Source: Methylocaldum szegediense
GTDB lineage: Bacteria; Pseudomonadota; Gammaproteobacteria; Methylococcales; Methylococcaceae
Length of the DNA stretch: 64,000 bases
Direction of reading: 5' to 3'
Assembly (NCBI RefSeq): GCF_949769195.1
Contig: NZ_OX458333.1
Location: 3,539,001 to 3,603,000, forward strand
Shown here: one piece after another, positions 47,015-56,125 of the stretch
Numbering within the stretch: position 1 is the stretch's first letter
How the letters are laid out: each line of letters begins with the position of its first letter
Notes under the pieces: generated by a model
The model's input: the letters and a program-made list of their open reading frames with translations, nothing else
The model's database searches: none
Told to the model about the DNA's origin: nothing
Position numbers and translations under genes: made by a program

Positions 47015-47309
47015 GGCGCAACGGGCCGAACATCAGGCGCCCTTGGGCGATGCGCCTATCGCCCGAGAAGCAGTCGAAATTCACCGATTCTTGTGCAGCG
47101 GCGTCAAATCGTACCCGGCAGGTTTCGCCGGGACGGAGCACCGAAAGAAACTTGGCGGCGGGAATGGCGGTGAGGCGAAAGCCTGGATGGGCCTTCAACC
47201 AAAGCTGTACGATCTCGTCCAGAATGACCACGCCGGGAACGACCGGATTGCCGGGAAAATGGCCAGGCAGGGCGGAGTGGTCCGGAGAAATGGTAAGGTT
47301 TGCTTCCAT
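47004..47309 (-). CDS. 3-hydroxyacyl-ACP dehydratase (ApeI/FabZ-like)
   Basis: A 101-residue hotdog-fold protein. HSALPGHFPGNPVVPGVVILDE carries the FabZ-type catalytic His and helix. It is shorter than FabZ, as usual for ApeI-type dehydratases, and gives a second dehydratase beside the ApeP-like one in block 1. Its product is the conjugated double bonds of the growing polyene. Confidence 0.85.
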   Translation of the reverse strand: MEANLTISPDHSALPGHFPGNPVVPGVVILDEIVQLWLKAHPGFRLTAIPAAKFLSVLRPGETCRVRFDAAAQESVNFDCFSGDRRIAQGRLMFGPLRHES

Positions 47310-47346
47310 CGGCTGGTCTCGCAGGCGTGCTACGGTGCGCGGCTGG

Positions 47347-47988
47347 TCAGATCTTGCTTGGCGGGATGACGCCCGAGCGGGCGACGGTCGCGATCAGCTG
47401 GAGGATGGACGGATGGCTGTGATGCCGATAGCGGATGCGCCGATAGATATACTCGATTACGAAAAAAGCGCCGACTAAGGCGTAATTTAGCGTATTGGAA
47501 AACAGCAAAAAGGTTTCCACGGGGGCGAACAGCGCCAGCAGGGCCGTTTCTAGGGCCAGCAGACAGAAAAAGACGGCCCAGCCCCAGGTAAGTTTGCGCG
47601 TGTAAATCCGCAACTCCTCAGGCAGCACGCCCCGCCGTTCCAACCGTGCGAAGCGGGTGATCAGCGGCTCCTGTCCCGGTGTGAGTGTCATCAGGAAGAT
47701 GCACGAGAGGATCAGGCCGATGCCGATGGGCGAAAAGTAGATCATCATGTCCGGCCGCAGATAAAAGACCGTCAAGCAGAGGCTGATAGCCGCCGCAACA
47801 GGCCAAAAACGGCCCGCTTTCCTCGAGCCGCTACAGGCCGGTAAACGCGTCGCTGTTAGGATGACGGAGAAGAGCAGGAAGTCGACGAGCCCGAGCCAGG
47901 CCGGCGGCACATCCGAACGGATGGCGGCATAGGAAAGTATCGGAAACAGCACCGCCAGACAGAGGGTCAAGGCCGCTTTTATCTCCAT
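47347..47988 (-). CDS. Predicted membrane protein of aryl-polyene clusters
   Basis: A 213-residue protein with about six membrane helices spread through residues 5-180. LTPGQEPLITRFARLERRGVLP sits between helices 4 and 5. Proteins like this lie next to ACP genes in aryl-polyene and xanthomonadin clusters (COG4648-like). Their role is not established. It lies 5 bases after the ACP stop, so it is part of the operon. Confidence 0.75.
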   Translation of the reverse strand: MEIKAALTLCLAVLFPILSYAAIRSDVPPAWLGLVDFLLFSVILTATRLPACSGSRKAGRFWPVAAAISLCLTVFYLRPDMMIYFSPIGIGLILSCIFLMTLTPGQEPLITRFARLERRGVLPEELRIYTRKLTWGWAVFFCLLALETALLALFAPVETFLLFSNTLNYALVGAFFVIEYIYRRIRYRHHSHPSILQLIATVARSGVIPPSKI

Positions 47989-47993
47989 GCCCC

Positions 47994-48263
47994 TTATTTC
48001 GTGCGCCGTTTCTCGATGGTATCGGCCAGTACCCGGAGCGACGAGAAAATATGGGTGACGTCCGGATCGTCCGATTTGATCTGAAATCCGTAGGTCTTGG
48101 AGATCATCAGCGAAAGCTCGAGCAGATCTATCGAATCGAGACCCAATCCCTCCCGGTAAAGCGGTTTGTCGGGATCGATGTCCTCGGGAACGGCTTCGAG
48201 GTTCAAGGATTCGACGATCATCCGTGCGGTTTCCAATTCCATCGGGGTCAGTTGCGAGGTCAT
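47994..48263 (-). CDS. Acyl carrier protein
   Basis: An 89-residue acidic four-helix protein. The phosphopantetheine Ser is in GLGLDSIDLLELSL. It carries the aryl starter and growing polyene chain. A second ACP, normal for aryl-polyene clusters, is not in the window. Confidence 0.92.
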   Translation of the reverse strand: MTSQLTPMELETARMIVESLNLEAVPEDIDPDKPLYREGLGLDSIDLLELSLMISKTYGFQIKSDDPDVTHIFSSLRVLADTIEKRRTK

Positions 48264-48310
48264 AAGCTATCGATATTCCAGGATTGATTTCTGAAGCCGG
48301 TCAGCCTGGG

Positions 48311-49381
48311 TTACGAACAGGGCAGACGAATGACGCCTTCGATTTCCAGCAGCAGGTCTCTGCGGCAAATGTCACCCTGAAGGAAAATGACCGGGCTTAA
48401 TGGATGCAAGGTTTCCGCGAGCGTTTTCTTAGCCAGGGAGAAATGTTTGCGATGACGCAGATAAATCTTCAGCGTGCAATCCGGTCCCAACTCGTCGAGC
48501 CTTGCTCGGGCATGGCTCGCTTCGTCTAGCACGGTCTGAACGTTGATCAATGTTTCCACAAGTTGTCCGGCTGCATCCTCGGGATGCAGAGTTTCGTGTC
48601 CAACGATGCTCGCGGTTCCGGATAGGTAAAGCTGTCGTACACCGCCGAATTCCATTAGCGTGGCGCGCGAAAAAGACGGGCTGCGCGGCCCGTATCGTAA
48701 GGGATAACGATAGGCGCTTACCTGGCGTGGGTTCTCGATCTGGCGTCCTGGCACCCGGGCCGCGATGAAATAGATCAGCAAGCCGTCCGTTCCGGCGCCG
48801 ATCGCACTGGCAGCGGGGAGATCCCGATCAAACAGGTAGTCGGCTTCGGCAAAGGCTTGATGGCGCCCCAGACAAAACCGTTGGTAGTTTTCGAGCCCGA
48901 GGTACTCGTCGTTGATCCGGGGAAGATAGTTCCACATGCGAACCAAATGCTTGTACCCGGCGACGTGGATCAGATCCAGTATTCGACGATAGGCGCGATA
49001 GGTCCCGGTTTCCACCGCTTCCCGCTCATTCCCGCGTAGGTAGAGCACGCCGAATAGGACCTCCCCGTTACAGGCATAGCGGATGCCCTGGTTTTCGCCA
49101 TGGCTTACCGGCCAAGGGCTTTGCCAAACTTCGCAGAGCTTTTGGTCGTCCAGGTGACTCATGGGCAGCGTTAGAACCGGGTAGGGTGCGTCCCCGGCCG
49201 ATTCGGGAAGGTCACCGAAGCCGACGACACCGAGCACGGTGGCCTGCTCCGTGCTTGTCATGCCGTCCAAGGTTTCGGCAGGAAGGAGGCTGAGATAAAC
49301 GGGGGCATCGAAAACGGACGATCGACTCTTACGAGCGCCCAGGCTCGCGTCGAAATAGCGCATACGTGCTGGCGCGTTCAT
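48311..49381 (-). CDS. Chorismatase (XanB2/FkbO/Hyg5 family)
   Basis: A protein of about 356 residues matching chorismate-hydrolysing enzymes such as XanB2, which makes 3- and 4-hydroxybenzoate for xanthomonadin. Recognisable stretches are VLGVVGFGD near residue 38, HLVRMWNYLPRIND, YFIAARVPGRQIENPRQVSAY cut into its parts YFIAA and NPRQVSAYRYP, LSGTASIVGHET, and YLRHR near the C-terminus with the catalytic Arg. The product would prime the polyene. The start is uncertain: in-frame reading from 49462 overlaps the halogenase, so 49381 is given. Confidence 0.85.
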   Translation of the reverse strand: MNAPARMRYFDASLGARKSRSSVFDAPVYLSLLPAETLDGMTSTEQATVLGVVGFGDLPESAGDAPYPVLTLPMSHLDDQKLCEVWQSPWPVSHGENQGIRYACNGEVLFGVLYLRGNEREAVETGTYRAYRRILDLIHVAGYKHLVRMWNYLPRINDEYLGLENYQRFCLGRHQAFAEADYLFDRDLPAASAIGAGTDGLLIYFIAARVPGRQIENPRQVSAYRYPLRYGPRSPSFSRATLMEFGGVRQLYLSGTASIVGHETLHPEDAAGQLVETLINVQTVLDEASHARARLDELGPDCTLKIYLRHRKHFSLAKKTLAETLHPLSPVIFLQGDICRRDLLLEIEGVIRLPCS

Positions 49382-49403
49382 GTCGGGCGTACGAAGCTGA
49401 GCT

Positions 49404-50684
49404 TCATGAAGCGATGTTTTGCCGTCTGCGCTTGAGGGCAGCGTAGCTGTTGAGCGGGTCAAACAGAGTTTTCAGATAGTAGATCAACTTAAACATGGCA
49501 AGCTTGGACGCAATCGGCGTATTCCGGTACAGATCGCCAGCCAGTAGCGAGATAACGCCTTCTTTGATTCGGAATCGGTTGTTTGGATAAATGATCAGAT
49601 CCCGCATGGCCGGCGTGGTGACGCGATAGATGAACCATGAAAATGTTTTCAGTCCGTGGCGTGCGGATTTTTCATATTGAGCAAGACGTTTCTCGGCGGT
49701 TTCCGGTTCGCGCAGGATGCCGTCCACAGTTTCCGCGCCCGACACAGCACCGTGCAGGGCGAAATGGACGCCACTGGAGAACACCGGGTCGATAAAGGCA
49801 AAAGCATCGCCGATCAGCAAATAGTTCTTTCCCCGCATTCGCCGGGACATATAAGAATAGTTGCCGGTCGCGGTTACCGGCGACACCAGCCGGGCGTTTG
49901 CGAGGCGAGCCTGCACTAGAGGGCATAAGGCGATGGTGTCAAAAAAGAATTGTTCGACCGGCGTGCGGCGGCTTTTCAGGTAATAAGGCCAGCAGACCGC
50001 GCCCACACTCATCAGGTCTCCCTTGAGCGGTATCATCCAAAACCAGCCGTGATCGAACCAATAAATGCTGATATTGCCTTCGTCCAGACCGCTTCTGCGC
50101 TCAGCCCCTTCGAAATGGCCGAAGATCGCGGCGCTGCTGTGTCTTTTGTTGCGTTCCTTGATCCCGAGTCTATCGGCCAAAAAGGTGTCGCGGCCCGAGG
50201 CATCAACCAGGAAGCGCGGCTGCCACACACGTTCCGCGCCGTGTTCGTCGGTAGCTTTCACCGATACCACGCGATCGCCATTCAGTTCCACCGAGGTCAC
50301 GCGGCAGCCCTCGTGTACCTCCACCCCCTTGCGCGCGGCATTTTTAAATAGGACGTGGTCGAATTCTGAGCGCTTGACTTCGAAGGCATAGGGATGGGAC
50401 TTGTCCAGCGCCTCGCCGAACCGGAAGACAGAGCGCTTGCCATGATAGATGGAATCGAACTCGGCGGCGTATTTGCGCAGGCCAATCCTCTCGACCTCGT
50501 CCAGCACGCCTAGTCGCTCCAAATAAGGAAGGCTAAGCGGCAACAGCGATTCGCCGATATGAAAACGTGGGTGTCGGTCCTTTTCGGCCAGTACGACGCG
50601 CCAATTCTTTTCCGCCAGCAAGGCCGCAATGGACGATCCTGCCGGCCCTCCCCCTATGACCAACACATCGCATGACTCGCTCAT
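49404..50684 (-). CDS. Flavin-dependent halogenase
   Basis: A 426-residue FAD enzyme. GGGPAGSS binds FAD; the halogenase-specific WxWxIP motif is at residues 214-219 (WFWMIP); the active-site Lys71 in LRKYAAEF corresponds to the KxGAxF region of carrier-bound phenol halogenases. It uses FADH2, oxygen and halide to put Cl or Br on an aromatic ring. Xanthomonadins are brominated aryl polyenes, so this enzyme probably halogenates the aryl head group made from the chorismatase product. It is first in block 2. Confidence 0.9.
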   Translation of the reverse strand: MSESCDVLVIGGGPAGSSIAALLAEKNWRVVLAEKDRHPRFHIGESLLPLSLPYLERLGVLDEVERIGLRKYAAEFDSIYHGKRSVFRFGEALDKSHPYAFEVKRSEFDHVLFKNAARKGVEVHEGCRVTSVELNGDRVVSVKATDEHGAERVWQPRFLVDASGRDTFLADRLGIKERNKRHSSAAIFGHFEGAERRSGLDEGNISIYWFDHGWFWMIPLKGDLMSVGAVCWPYYLKSRRTPVEQFFFDTIALCPLVQARLANARLVSPVTATGNYSYMSRRMRGKNYLLIGDAFAFIDPVFSSGVHFALHGAVSGAETVDGILREPETAEKRLAQYEKSARHGLKTFSWFIYRVTTPAMRDLIIYPNNRFRIKEGVISLLAGDLYRNTPIASKLAMFKLIYYLKTLFDPLNSYAALKRRRQNIAS

Positions 50685-50844
50685 AGTGATTGAATTCTTA
50701 ATTGGTCTAGCCCCCGAAGCAAATAAGGATAATCCGCGAGCCTGGTGCTGCCAAGCCGCGTTTACGGCGAAGAGAAAGCGGCCCCGCGGGCTTGCCCGCG
50801 AGGCCTGGTTTGGCGAATCGGTGTCGCTTGCGCCATGCGCTACT

Positions 50845-52050
50845 TCAGCTCGCGATCAGGTAGTTCCGGGTGACTGGCACGGGGCCGTGCCGTTTCGCGA
50901 GCTGGAGCTGGAAAACCACCATGTCGCGCCAGCGAAAGGAAGCGTCACATACTGCGAGATAAAACTCCCACATGCGGGCGAAGCGTTCTCCCATCCGGTC
51001 CACAACCTCCGCCCTATGATTCTGGAACCGGCGGAACCATTCCCGAAGGGTATACGCATAATGCAGCCTTAGCACTTCGAGATCGGTCAGCATCAGCTGG
51101 GCACGCTGCATCGCCGGCGACAGATCGGAGAGCAATGGGATGTAACTGCCGGGAAAGATATAGCGGGTAATCCAAGGATTGGCGGGACCACTTCTATGAC
51201 TGACGCCTATGGTGTGAAGCAGCGCGACGCCGTCCGGTTTTAACAGGTTCGCCAATTGACGGAAGAACGCCGGATAGTGGCGGAGGCCGACATGCTCGAA
51301 CATCCCGACGCTGACGATACGGTCGTACAGGCCGGTGTGTTTCCGGTAATCTTCGAGGCGGAAGCGCACCCGGTCTTGGAGTCCCGCCCGTTCGGCTTCT
51401 GCTTGGGCGACACGGAGCTGTTCTTGGGAAAGCGTTATGCCGGTCACGTCGACGCCGGCCTGCTTTGCGAGATAAATCGCCAAACCGCCCCAGCCACTGC
51501 CGATATCGAGGACACGCATGCCAGGTTCAAGGCAGAGTTTTCGGGCGATCAACCGGCATTTCGCGAGCTGGGCCTGTTCCAGGGATTGCTCGGGTTCTTC
51601 GAAATAAGCACAGGAATAAAAAAGGCGTTCGTCTAGGAAGCGGCGGAAAAGCCACTCGTCGAGATCGTAATGGTGTTTCACATTCCGGTAGCTGCGGGCG
51701 ATGGCGTTACCCTGTCGAATCAGTGCGTGCAAGCATCGACGGATACGCCCATAGATCGCGCGTTCAGGCGTGGAGAAATTGCGCATGATGACCTCGAGAA
51801 ACGTCGGCAGCGTCTCGGGCGATCCGGTGTGCCAACCGCCCTCCACATAAGTTTCGCCAAGCTGGAATTCCGGGTCCAACATCAGGCGGCGCAGGACGGA
51901 GACGTCTTGAACGTTCCAGTGCACTTCGGGCTCTCCGTTTCCGAAGCGGCGGCTCGGACTACCCGGCATGTGAAGATGGAGGCAACCTTCCTGAATGCGC
52001 CGGGCCAACAGTCCGCTTGCAGTGTGGTAGAGCATTTTTTTTAACGGCAT
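50845..52050 (-). CDS. cfa: Cyclopropane-fatty-acyl-phospholipid synthase
   Basis: A 401-residue SAM-dependent enzyme. VLDIGSGWGGLAIYLAK is the SAM site, then GITLSQEQL, FSCAYF cut as FYSCAYFEE, VSVGMFEHVG and YIFPGSYIP. It adds a methylene bridge to unsaturated lipid acyl chains. AAGGAG lies upstream of the ATG. It sits 160 bases upstream of the halogenase gene on the same strand; it may be outside the pigment operon. Confidence 0.95.
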   Translation of the reverse strand: MPLKKMLYHTASGLLARRIQEGCLHLHMPGSPSRRFGNGEPEVHWNVQDVSVLRRLMLDPEFQLGETYVEGGWHTGSPETLPTFLEVIMRNFSTPERAIYGRIRRCLHALIRQGNAIARSYRNVKHHYDLDEWLFRRFLDERLFYSCAYFEEPEQSLEQAQLAKCRLIARKLCLEPGMRVLDIGSGWGGLAIYLAKQAGVDVTGITLSQEQLRVAQAEAERAGLQDRVRFRLEDYRKHTGLYDRIVSVGMFEHVGLRHYPAFFRQLANLLKPDGVALLHTIGVSHRSGPANPWITRYIFPGSYIPLLSDLSPAMQRAQLMLTDLEVLRLHYAYTLREWFRRFQNHRAEVVDRMGERFARMWEFYLAVCDASFRWRDMVVFQLQLAKRHGPVPVTRNYLIAS

Positions 52051-52547
52051 TTGTTTTTGACTCCTTTTCTACCGAAGTGTCGAAAAGCCTGTTCGAATTG
52101 CAAAGTGTAATGGCCTGTCTTACCGGTTTCGAATGGTACGTGCCCTAATTCGAGTCGTAGCCCAGTGTTGGCGCTTGTCACCGGTTCCGGTTTCCGCCTC
52201 GATTTACGGTTGATCCTGACTCGAGTATGGATCTCTGCCGCGTTGGGTTTTTCCGAGCACTCGTCATCGGATCGAAGCAAACGATTCAGTTCGGGGGTGT
52301 TCAGGTCGTTTCGGAAAAAGAGATCGCACGGGTTCAGTTCTCCGAGAGCCTGATTGGCCCGAAGTTGGAAGGGACGACCATAACCCCTAGCTGCCGGCAT
52401 CGGAACGAAATACTCTGCGAGTGGAATTGCCATAGGCAGCTGAATTCTCCGGGGCAACGAAACAGAGATTTCGGATGGGAATTTTCTTGCGCCGAAGTTT
52501 TTCCGGCGCGCGTGTGCTCGAAAGCGTCATTCAAGACCCGGTTCCAA
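52051..52547. other. Intergenic region upstream of cfa
   Basis: About 500 bases. A 138-codon minus-strand frame (52041-52457) overlaps the cfa start but has no recognisable motif and no good ribosome site; on present evidence it is not called. The cfa promoter should lie here. Confidence 0.35.
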
Positions 52548-53333
52548 CTACCGATGACGTTGTCTTTCAAGCAGGGAGAGATTGGTTTCGGGCGTCTCCG
52601 CACCAGTGTTTTCCCAGGCGAATTTCGGCAGGTTTTCCAAGGCGAGGATCAAGCCCTCGTTCCATTTCTCGGAAAGCTGCTTGGCGAAGGGGTCGTCCTC
52701 AGCGAGAAACAGCCGGCGGCCTTCAGTCAGGCTGTCTCGCTCGTAGATCAGCAGCTCCACCGGCGGGCCTACGGTCACGTTGCTGCGGATGGTGGAGTTC
52801 ATGGAAACCAGGGCGCAGCGTGCGGCCCGGTCGAGGTCGATATTTCGTTTGATGATCCGGTCCAGAATGGGCTTCCCGTACTTGGTTTCGCCGATTTGCA
52901 GGAACGGATGCTCTTCCGATTCGTGAATGTAGTTGCCCTGCGGGTAGATCAGGAACGTCTCGGGCGGACTGTACCCGATTTGGCCTCCGAAGATGAAGGT
53001 GGCCTCGAAGTTGGTGTTGGCCGTATCGCGACTAGCCTGGTGGCGCTGCAATTGGGTGCTGATCATGCCGACGTAATCTGCGGCTTCGGACAGGCTGGTC
53101 GCCGTCATCAGATTGGGTACCCAGGCCTGCTCGACATCGCGATACATCTTTTTCACCACGGCCTGGGTGGTGGCGAGATTGCCGGCGGAGAGCAAAACAA
53201 AAACCCGCTCTCCCGGCCACACGAACGTGTGCATTTTCGAATAGGTGCCGATGCTGTCCATCCCTGCGTTGGTGCGGGAATCGGAGCAGAACACGAGGCC
53301 GCGTTCCACGTTGATCGAAAGACAGTAGGTCAT
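52548..53333 (-). CDS. Anbu, proteasome-like peptidase
   Basis: A 261-residue member of the Anbu (bacterial proteasome homologue) family. It starts MTYCLSINVERGLVFCSDSR, placing the Thr2 nucleophile after initiator Met removal and Asp18; SAGNLATTQAV and FIFGGQIG follow as usual. Anbu is a self-compartmentalising relative of proteasome beta subunits with weak or no known activity. In many bacteria its gene lies with ATP-grasp, alpha-E and transglutaminase genes. Here it is divergent from the first two. Confidence 0.93.
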   Translation of the reverse strand: MTYCLSINVERGLVFCSDSRTNAGMDSIGTYSKMHTFVWPGERVFVLLSAGNLATTQAVVKKMYRDVEQAWVPNLMTATSLSEAADYVGMISTQLQRHQASRDTANTNFEATFIFGGQIGYSPPETFLIYPQGNYIHESEEHPFLQIGETKYGKPILDRIIKRNIDLDRAARCALVSMNSTIRSNVTVGPPVELLIYERDSLTEGRRLFLAEDDPFAKQLSEKWNEGLILALENLPKFAWENTGAETPETNLSLLERQRHR

Positions 53334-53702
53334 GGCGATATAGGAATGGACTCGGGTTATGGGATTCGATCGATTCTATCGTCAGTCGTTTCAGGAGGAA
53401 ATCATGGCAAAGCATCCGGTTATCGTTAGACCAGGTTAGTTCGGGGTAGGAAGCCCGGGGCGATGGCCGTAAAGACCAGGAGGGTGTTTACCGGCCTGAT
53501 CCATTTCCTATGCAAGACGCGATAAGCCGTAGGGCACTTGCACCTCTATGGTGCGCATAAGGATACGGCCGTGCACCAGATTCGCTTTTTCGCAATGAAG
53601 GCATTCAGGGCCTAGGTTCAGATAGTCCGCTGCCCTCCCGCGTGCGCCGTCTCATTGGCACGGAGGATGCTTTTTCGAAAGTATCAAACCTATCGATCGC
53701 TC
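53334..53702. other. Divergent intergenic region of the Anbu cluster
   Basis: About 370 bases that must hold promoters for Anbu (leftward) and the ATP-grasp gene (rightward). Apart from the 11-codon frame listed separately and a 20-codon frame at about 53464, nothing is seen. Confidence 0.45.
53404..53439 (+). CDS. Possible 11-residue peptide with a strong ribosome site
   Basis: ATG 53404 follows CAGGAGGAAATC, as good a ribosome site as any in the window. The frame encodes MAKHPVIVRPG and stops at TAG. It may be a leader, the stump of a lost gene, or a real small peptide. It lies in the divergent region between Anbu and its ATP-grasp partner. Confidence 0.3.
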   Translation: MAKHPVIVRPG

Positions 53703-55163
53703 ATGTATATCTCCCACGACTACCACGTCAGCGAAGCCTACGACGAACTGTTGGAACCGGGCGGCCGACCGCGTTTCGCCGCTCGTGCTCTGTTTCAATA
53801 TCTTGACTCGCTTCGGCCGGGAGAGTTAGAGGCGCGCCGCCAAGCGGTGGATGCGGCCATCATGACCATGGGCATCACGTTCACCGTGTACAGCGAGGCG
53901 GGCAACATCGACCGGGCCTGGCCTTTCGACATCATTCCCCGGGTGATGGCAAAGCGGGAATGGATGCGTATAGAGGAAGGGCTGAAGCAACGTCTTACGG
54001 CTCTGAATCTGTTCATCAACGATCTGTACAACGAACAGCGCATTGTCAAGGATGGTGTCTTTCCGGCCGAGCTGATCGCCGGTTCGCGCAACTTCAGGCC
54101 GCAATGCCGAGAAATGACGCCCCGGTTTGGGGTGTGGGCACATATCTCCGGTACCGATTTGGTACGCGACAAGGACGGCACGGTTTACGTGCTGGAAGAC
54201 AATCTGCGGGTGCCGTCGGGCGTGTCGTATATGTTGGAAAACCGACAACTGACGAAGCGCCTATTTCCGGAAGTTTTTCAGGCCTGCAACATTCTCCCGG
54301 TCGATGACTATCCGACCCAGCTTTACGACACGCTGGCAGCTCTTTCACCGAGGGGCGGCGAGCGGCCGGTGGTGGCCGTGCTCACGCCGGGGATTTTCAA
54401 CTCGGCTTATTTCGAGCACAGCTATCTTGCCCAGCAAATGGGTGCGTTCTTGGTGGAAGGCTCGGATCTGATGGTGGACGCAGACGACCAAGTTTATATG
54501 AAGACGATATCGGGTCCCCGACGGGTCGATGTGATCTATCGCCGCATCGACGACGATTTTTTGGATCCCGAGGTGTTCCGCCCGGACTCGGTGCTCGGCG
54601 TCCCGGGGCTCATGCGCGCGTGGCGAAGCGGCAAGGTCGGAATCGCCAATGCACCCGGCTCGGGGGTCGCGGACGACAAGGTTGTATATACCTACGTGCC
54701 GAAAATCATTCGTTATTACCTCGATCAGGACCCGATCATTCCCAACGTACCGAGCTACTTGTGCATGGACGACAAGGAGCGATCCTATGTGCTCGCCAAT
54801 CTGGACAAACTGGTGGTCAAACCGGCGAACGAATCCGGAGGTTACGGCATGCTCATCGGTCCGAGGGCCAGCGCCCAGGAGCGCGCGGCGTTCGCCGATC
54901 TGATTCGGGCCAATCCGCGCAATTATATGGCGCAGCCGACCCTGAGCATCTCCACCGCACCCACCCTGGTGGAGGACGGTTTCGCGCCTCGCCACCTGGA
55001 TCTTCGACCTTTCGTTCTGCAATCCAGCCGTCTTTACGCTACCACCGGCGGTCTGACCCGAGTCGCCCTGAAGGCGGGTTCCCTGGTGGTGAACTCGTCG
55101 CAGGGCGGTGGTAGCAAAGACACTTGGATCGTCGATACGGACGACGCATGTTATCCCGCGTAG
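53703..55163 (+). CDS. Circularly permuted ATP-grasp protein (Anbu cluster)
   Basis: A 486-residue protein of the circularly permuted ATP-grasp family (COG2308). AYDELLEPGGRPR at the N-terminus, MGITFTVYSEAG, VYVLEDNLRVPSGVSYMLEN and VVKPANESGGYGM are characteristic. Such proteins are predicted COOH-NH2 ligases in peptide tagging or synthesis systems (Anbu/alpha-E/transglutaminase neighbourhoods). Start choice: ATG 53703 matches where homologues begin; in-frame ATG 53667 and TTG 53655 are alternatives, the former with a GGAGG too close to be used. The end overlaps the alpha-E start by 16 bases. Confidence 0.88.
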   Translation: MYISHDYHVSEAYDELLEPGGRPRFAARALFQYLDSLRPGELEARRQAVDAAIMTMGITFTVYSEAGNIDRAWPFDIIPRVMAKREWMRIEEGLKQRLTALNLFINDLYNEQRIVKDGVFPAELIAGSRNFRPQCREMTPRFGVWAHISGTDLVRDKDGTVYVLEDNLRVPSGVSYMLENRQLTKRLFPEVFQACNILPVDDYPTQLYDTLAALSPRGGERPVVAVLTPGIFNSAYFEHSYLAQQMGAFLVEGSDLMVDADDQVYMKTISGPRRVDVIYRRIDDDFLDPEVFRPDSVLGVPGLMRAWRSGKVGIANAPGSGVADDKVVYTYVPKIIRYYLDQDPIIPNVPSYLCMDDKERSYVLANLDKLVVKPANESGGYGMLIGPRASAQERAAFADLIRANPRNYMAQPTLSISTAPTLVEDGFAPRHLDLRPFVLQSSRLYATTGGLTRVALKAGSLVVNSSQGGGSKDTWIVDTDDACYPA

Positions 55164-56125
55164 CCGAAAACCTCTATTGGACGGCTCGCTATCTGGAGCG
55201 GGCCGAGAACACCGCACGCCTGATCAACACGACGATGGACGTGCTGTTGGATCTCCCGAGGGGTTCCTCGTTCGGGTGGGACGTCCTGCTCAAGGTCGTC
55301 GGCCTGGACCAACTTTTCGAGGAGTGTTACCAGGAGGCGAACGAGTCCAACATTCTGCGTTTCCTGATCCAGGACGAGCGCAATCCTAGCGCTATCGTGT
55401 CCAGCATTCGGCGCGCCCGCGAGAACAGCCGAACGTTTCGCGAAACTCTCCCCAACGAATTCTGGGAGCGGGTGAACGGGCTGTACTTGTATGTCCAGAA
55501 ATCGGCTTCTCTGGCGGTACAGAGCCGGACTCAGCGTTACGAGATTCTCAATCAGATCATCGAGCGCAATCAGTCGTTGGCCGGCCTCTTGATCGGCTGC
55601 ATGAGCCGTGACTTGGCTTACGAATTCATTCGGCTGGGAAGAAACGTCGAACGTGCCGACATGACCACGCGTATCGCGGACATCAACGCGGCCGTGTTGC
55701 TTCCCCGACAGGGCGGTGCCTTGGAGCCTTTTCAGGAGCGGCTTTGGATGAGCGTGCTCAAGGCGTTGAGCGCTTACCAAATGTACCGTCGGCACGTCGA
55801 CGTGCACGTGCGGGGAACGGCGGTGCTGCGCTATCTGCTCCTCGATCCCCATTTTCCGCGAACCGTCAGCCACTGTCTTTCGGAAATCGAGGAATCTCTA
55901 GCGACGCTGCCGAATCACCATGAGATCATGAAGCGGATACGCCGTACCTGGCGGCGGATCAGGGGGGTGCGTTGGGAAGGTCTGACGCCGGCCGTGTTGC
56001 ACGAGTATCTGGATCAGGTTCAGTCTGACCTGGGCGCGATTCACCTGGCGCTATCCGAGCAGTATTTCTATTTCCATACGCAATCGCAGCACACCACCCC
56101 TCCGGCACGAGTGGTCAACGAATAG
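55148..56125 (+). CDS. Alpha-E domain protein (DUF403)
   Basis: A 325-residue all-helical protein starting MLSRVAENLYWTARYLERAENTAR cut here as MLSRVAENLYWTARYLERA, the hallmark of the alpha-E family (COG2307). LGRNVERADMTTRI is the second conserved block. It is the regular partner of permuted ATP-grasp proteins and may scaffold the ligase or its substrate. Translational overlap with the ATP-grasp gene supports a tight functional link. The transglutaminase-like gene often found next is missing here. Confidence 0.9.
   Translation: MLSRVAENLYWTARYLERAENTARLINTTMDVLLDLPRGSSFGWDVLLKVVGLDQLFEECYQEANESNILRFLIQDERNPSAIVSSIRRARENSRTFRETLPNEFWERVNGLYLYVQKSASLAVQSRTQRYEILNQIIERNQSLAGLLIGCMSRDLAYEFIRLGRNVERADMTTRIADINAAVLLPRQGGALEPFQERLWMSVLKALSAYQMYRRHVDVHVRGTAVLRYLLLDPHFPRTVSHCLSEIEESLATLPNHHEIMKRIRRTWRRIRGVRWEGLTPAVLHEYLDQVQSDLGAIHLALSEQYFYFHTQSQHTTPPARVVNE

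Noticed and set aside
52041-52457. 138-codon minus-strand frame overlapping the cfa start
   Set aside because: No known motif, no ribosome site, and cfa has its own AAGGAG inside this frame's end.
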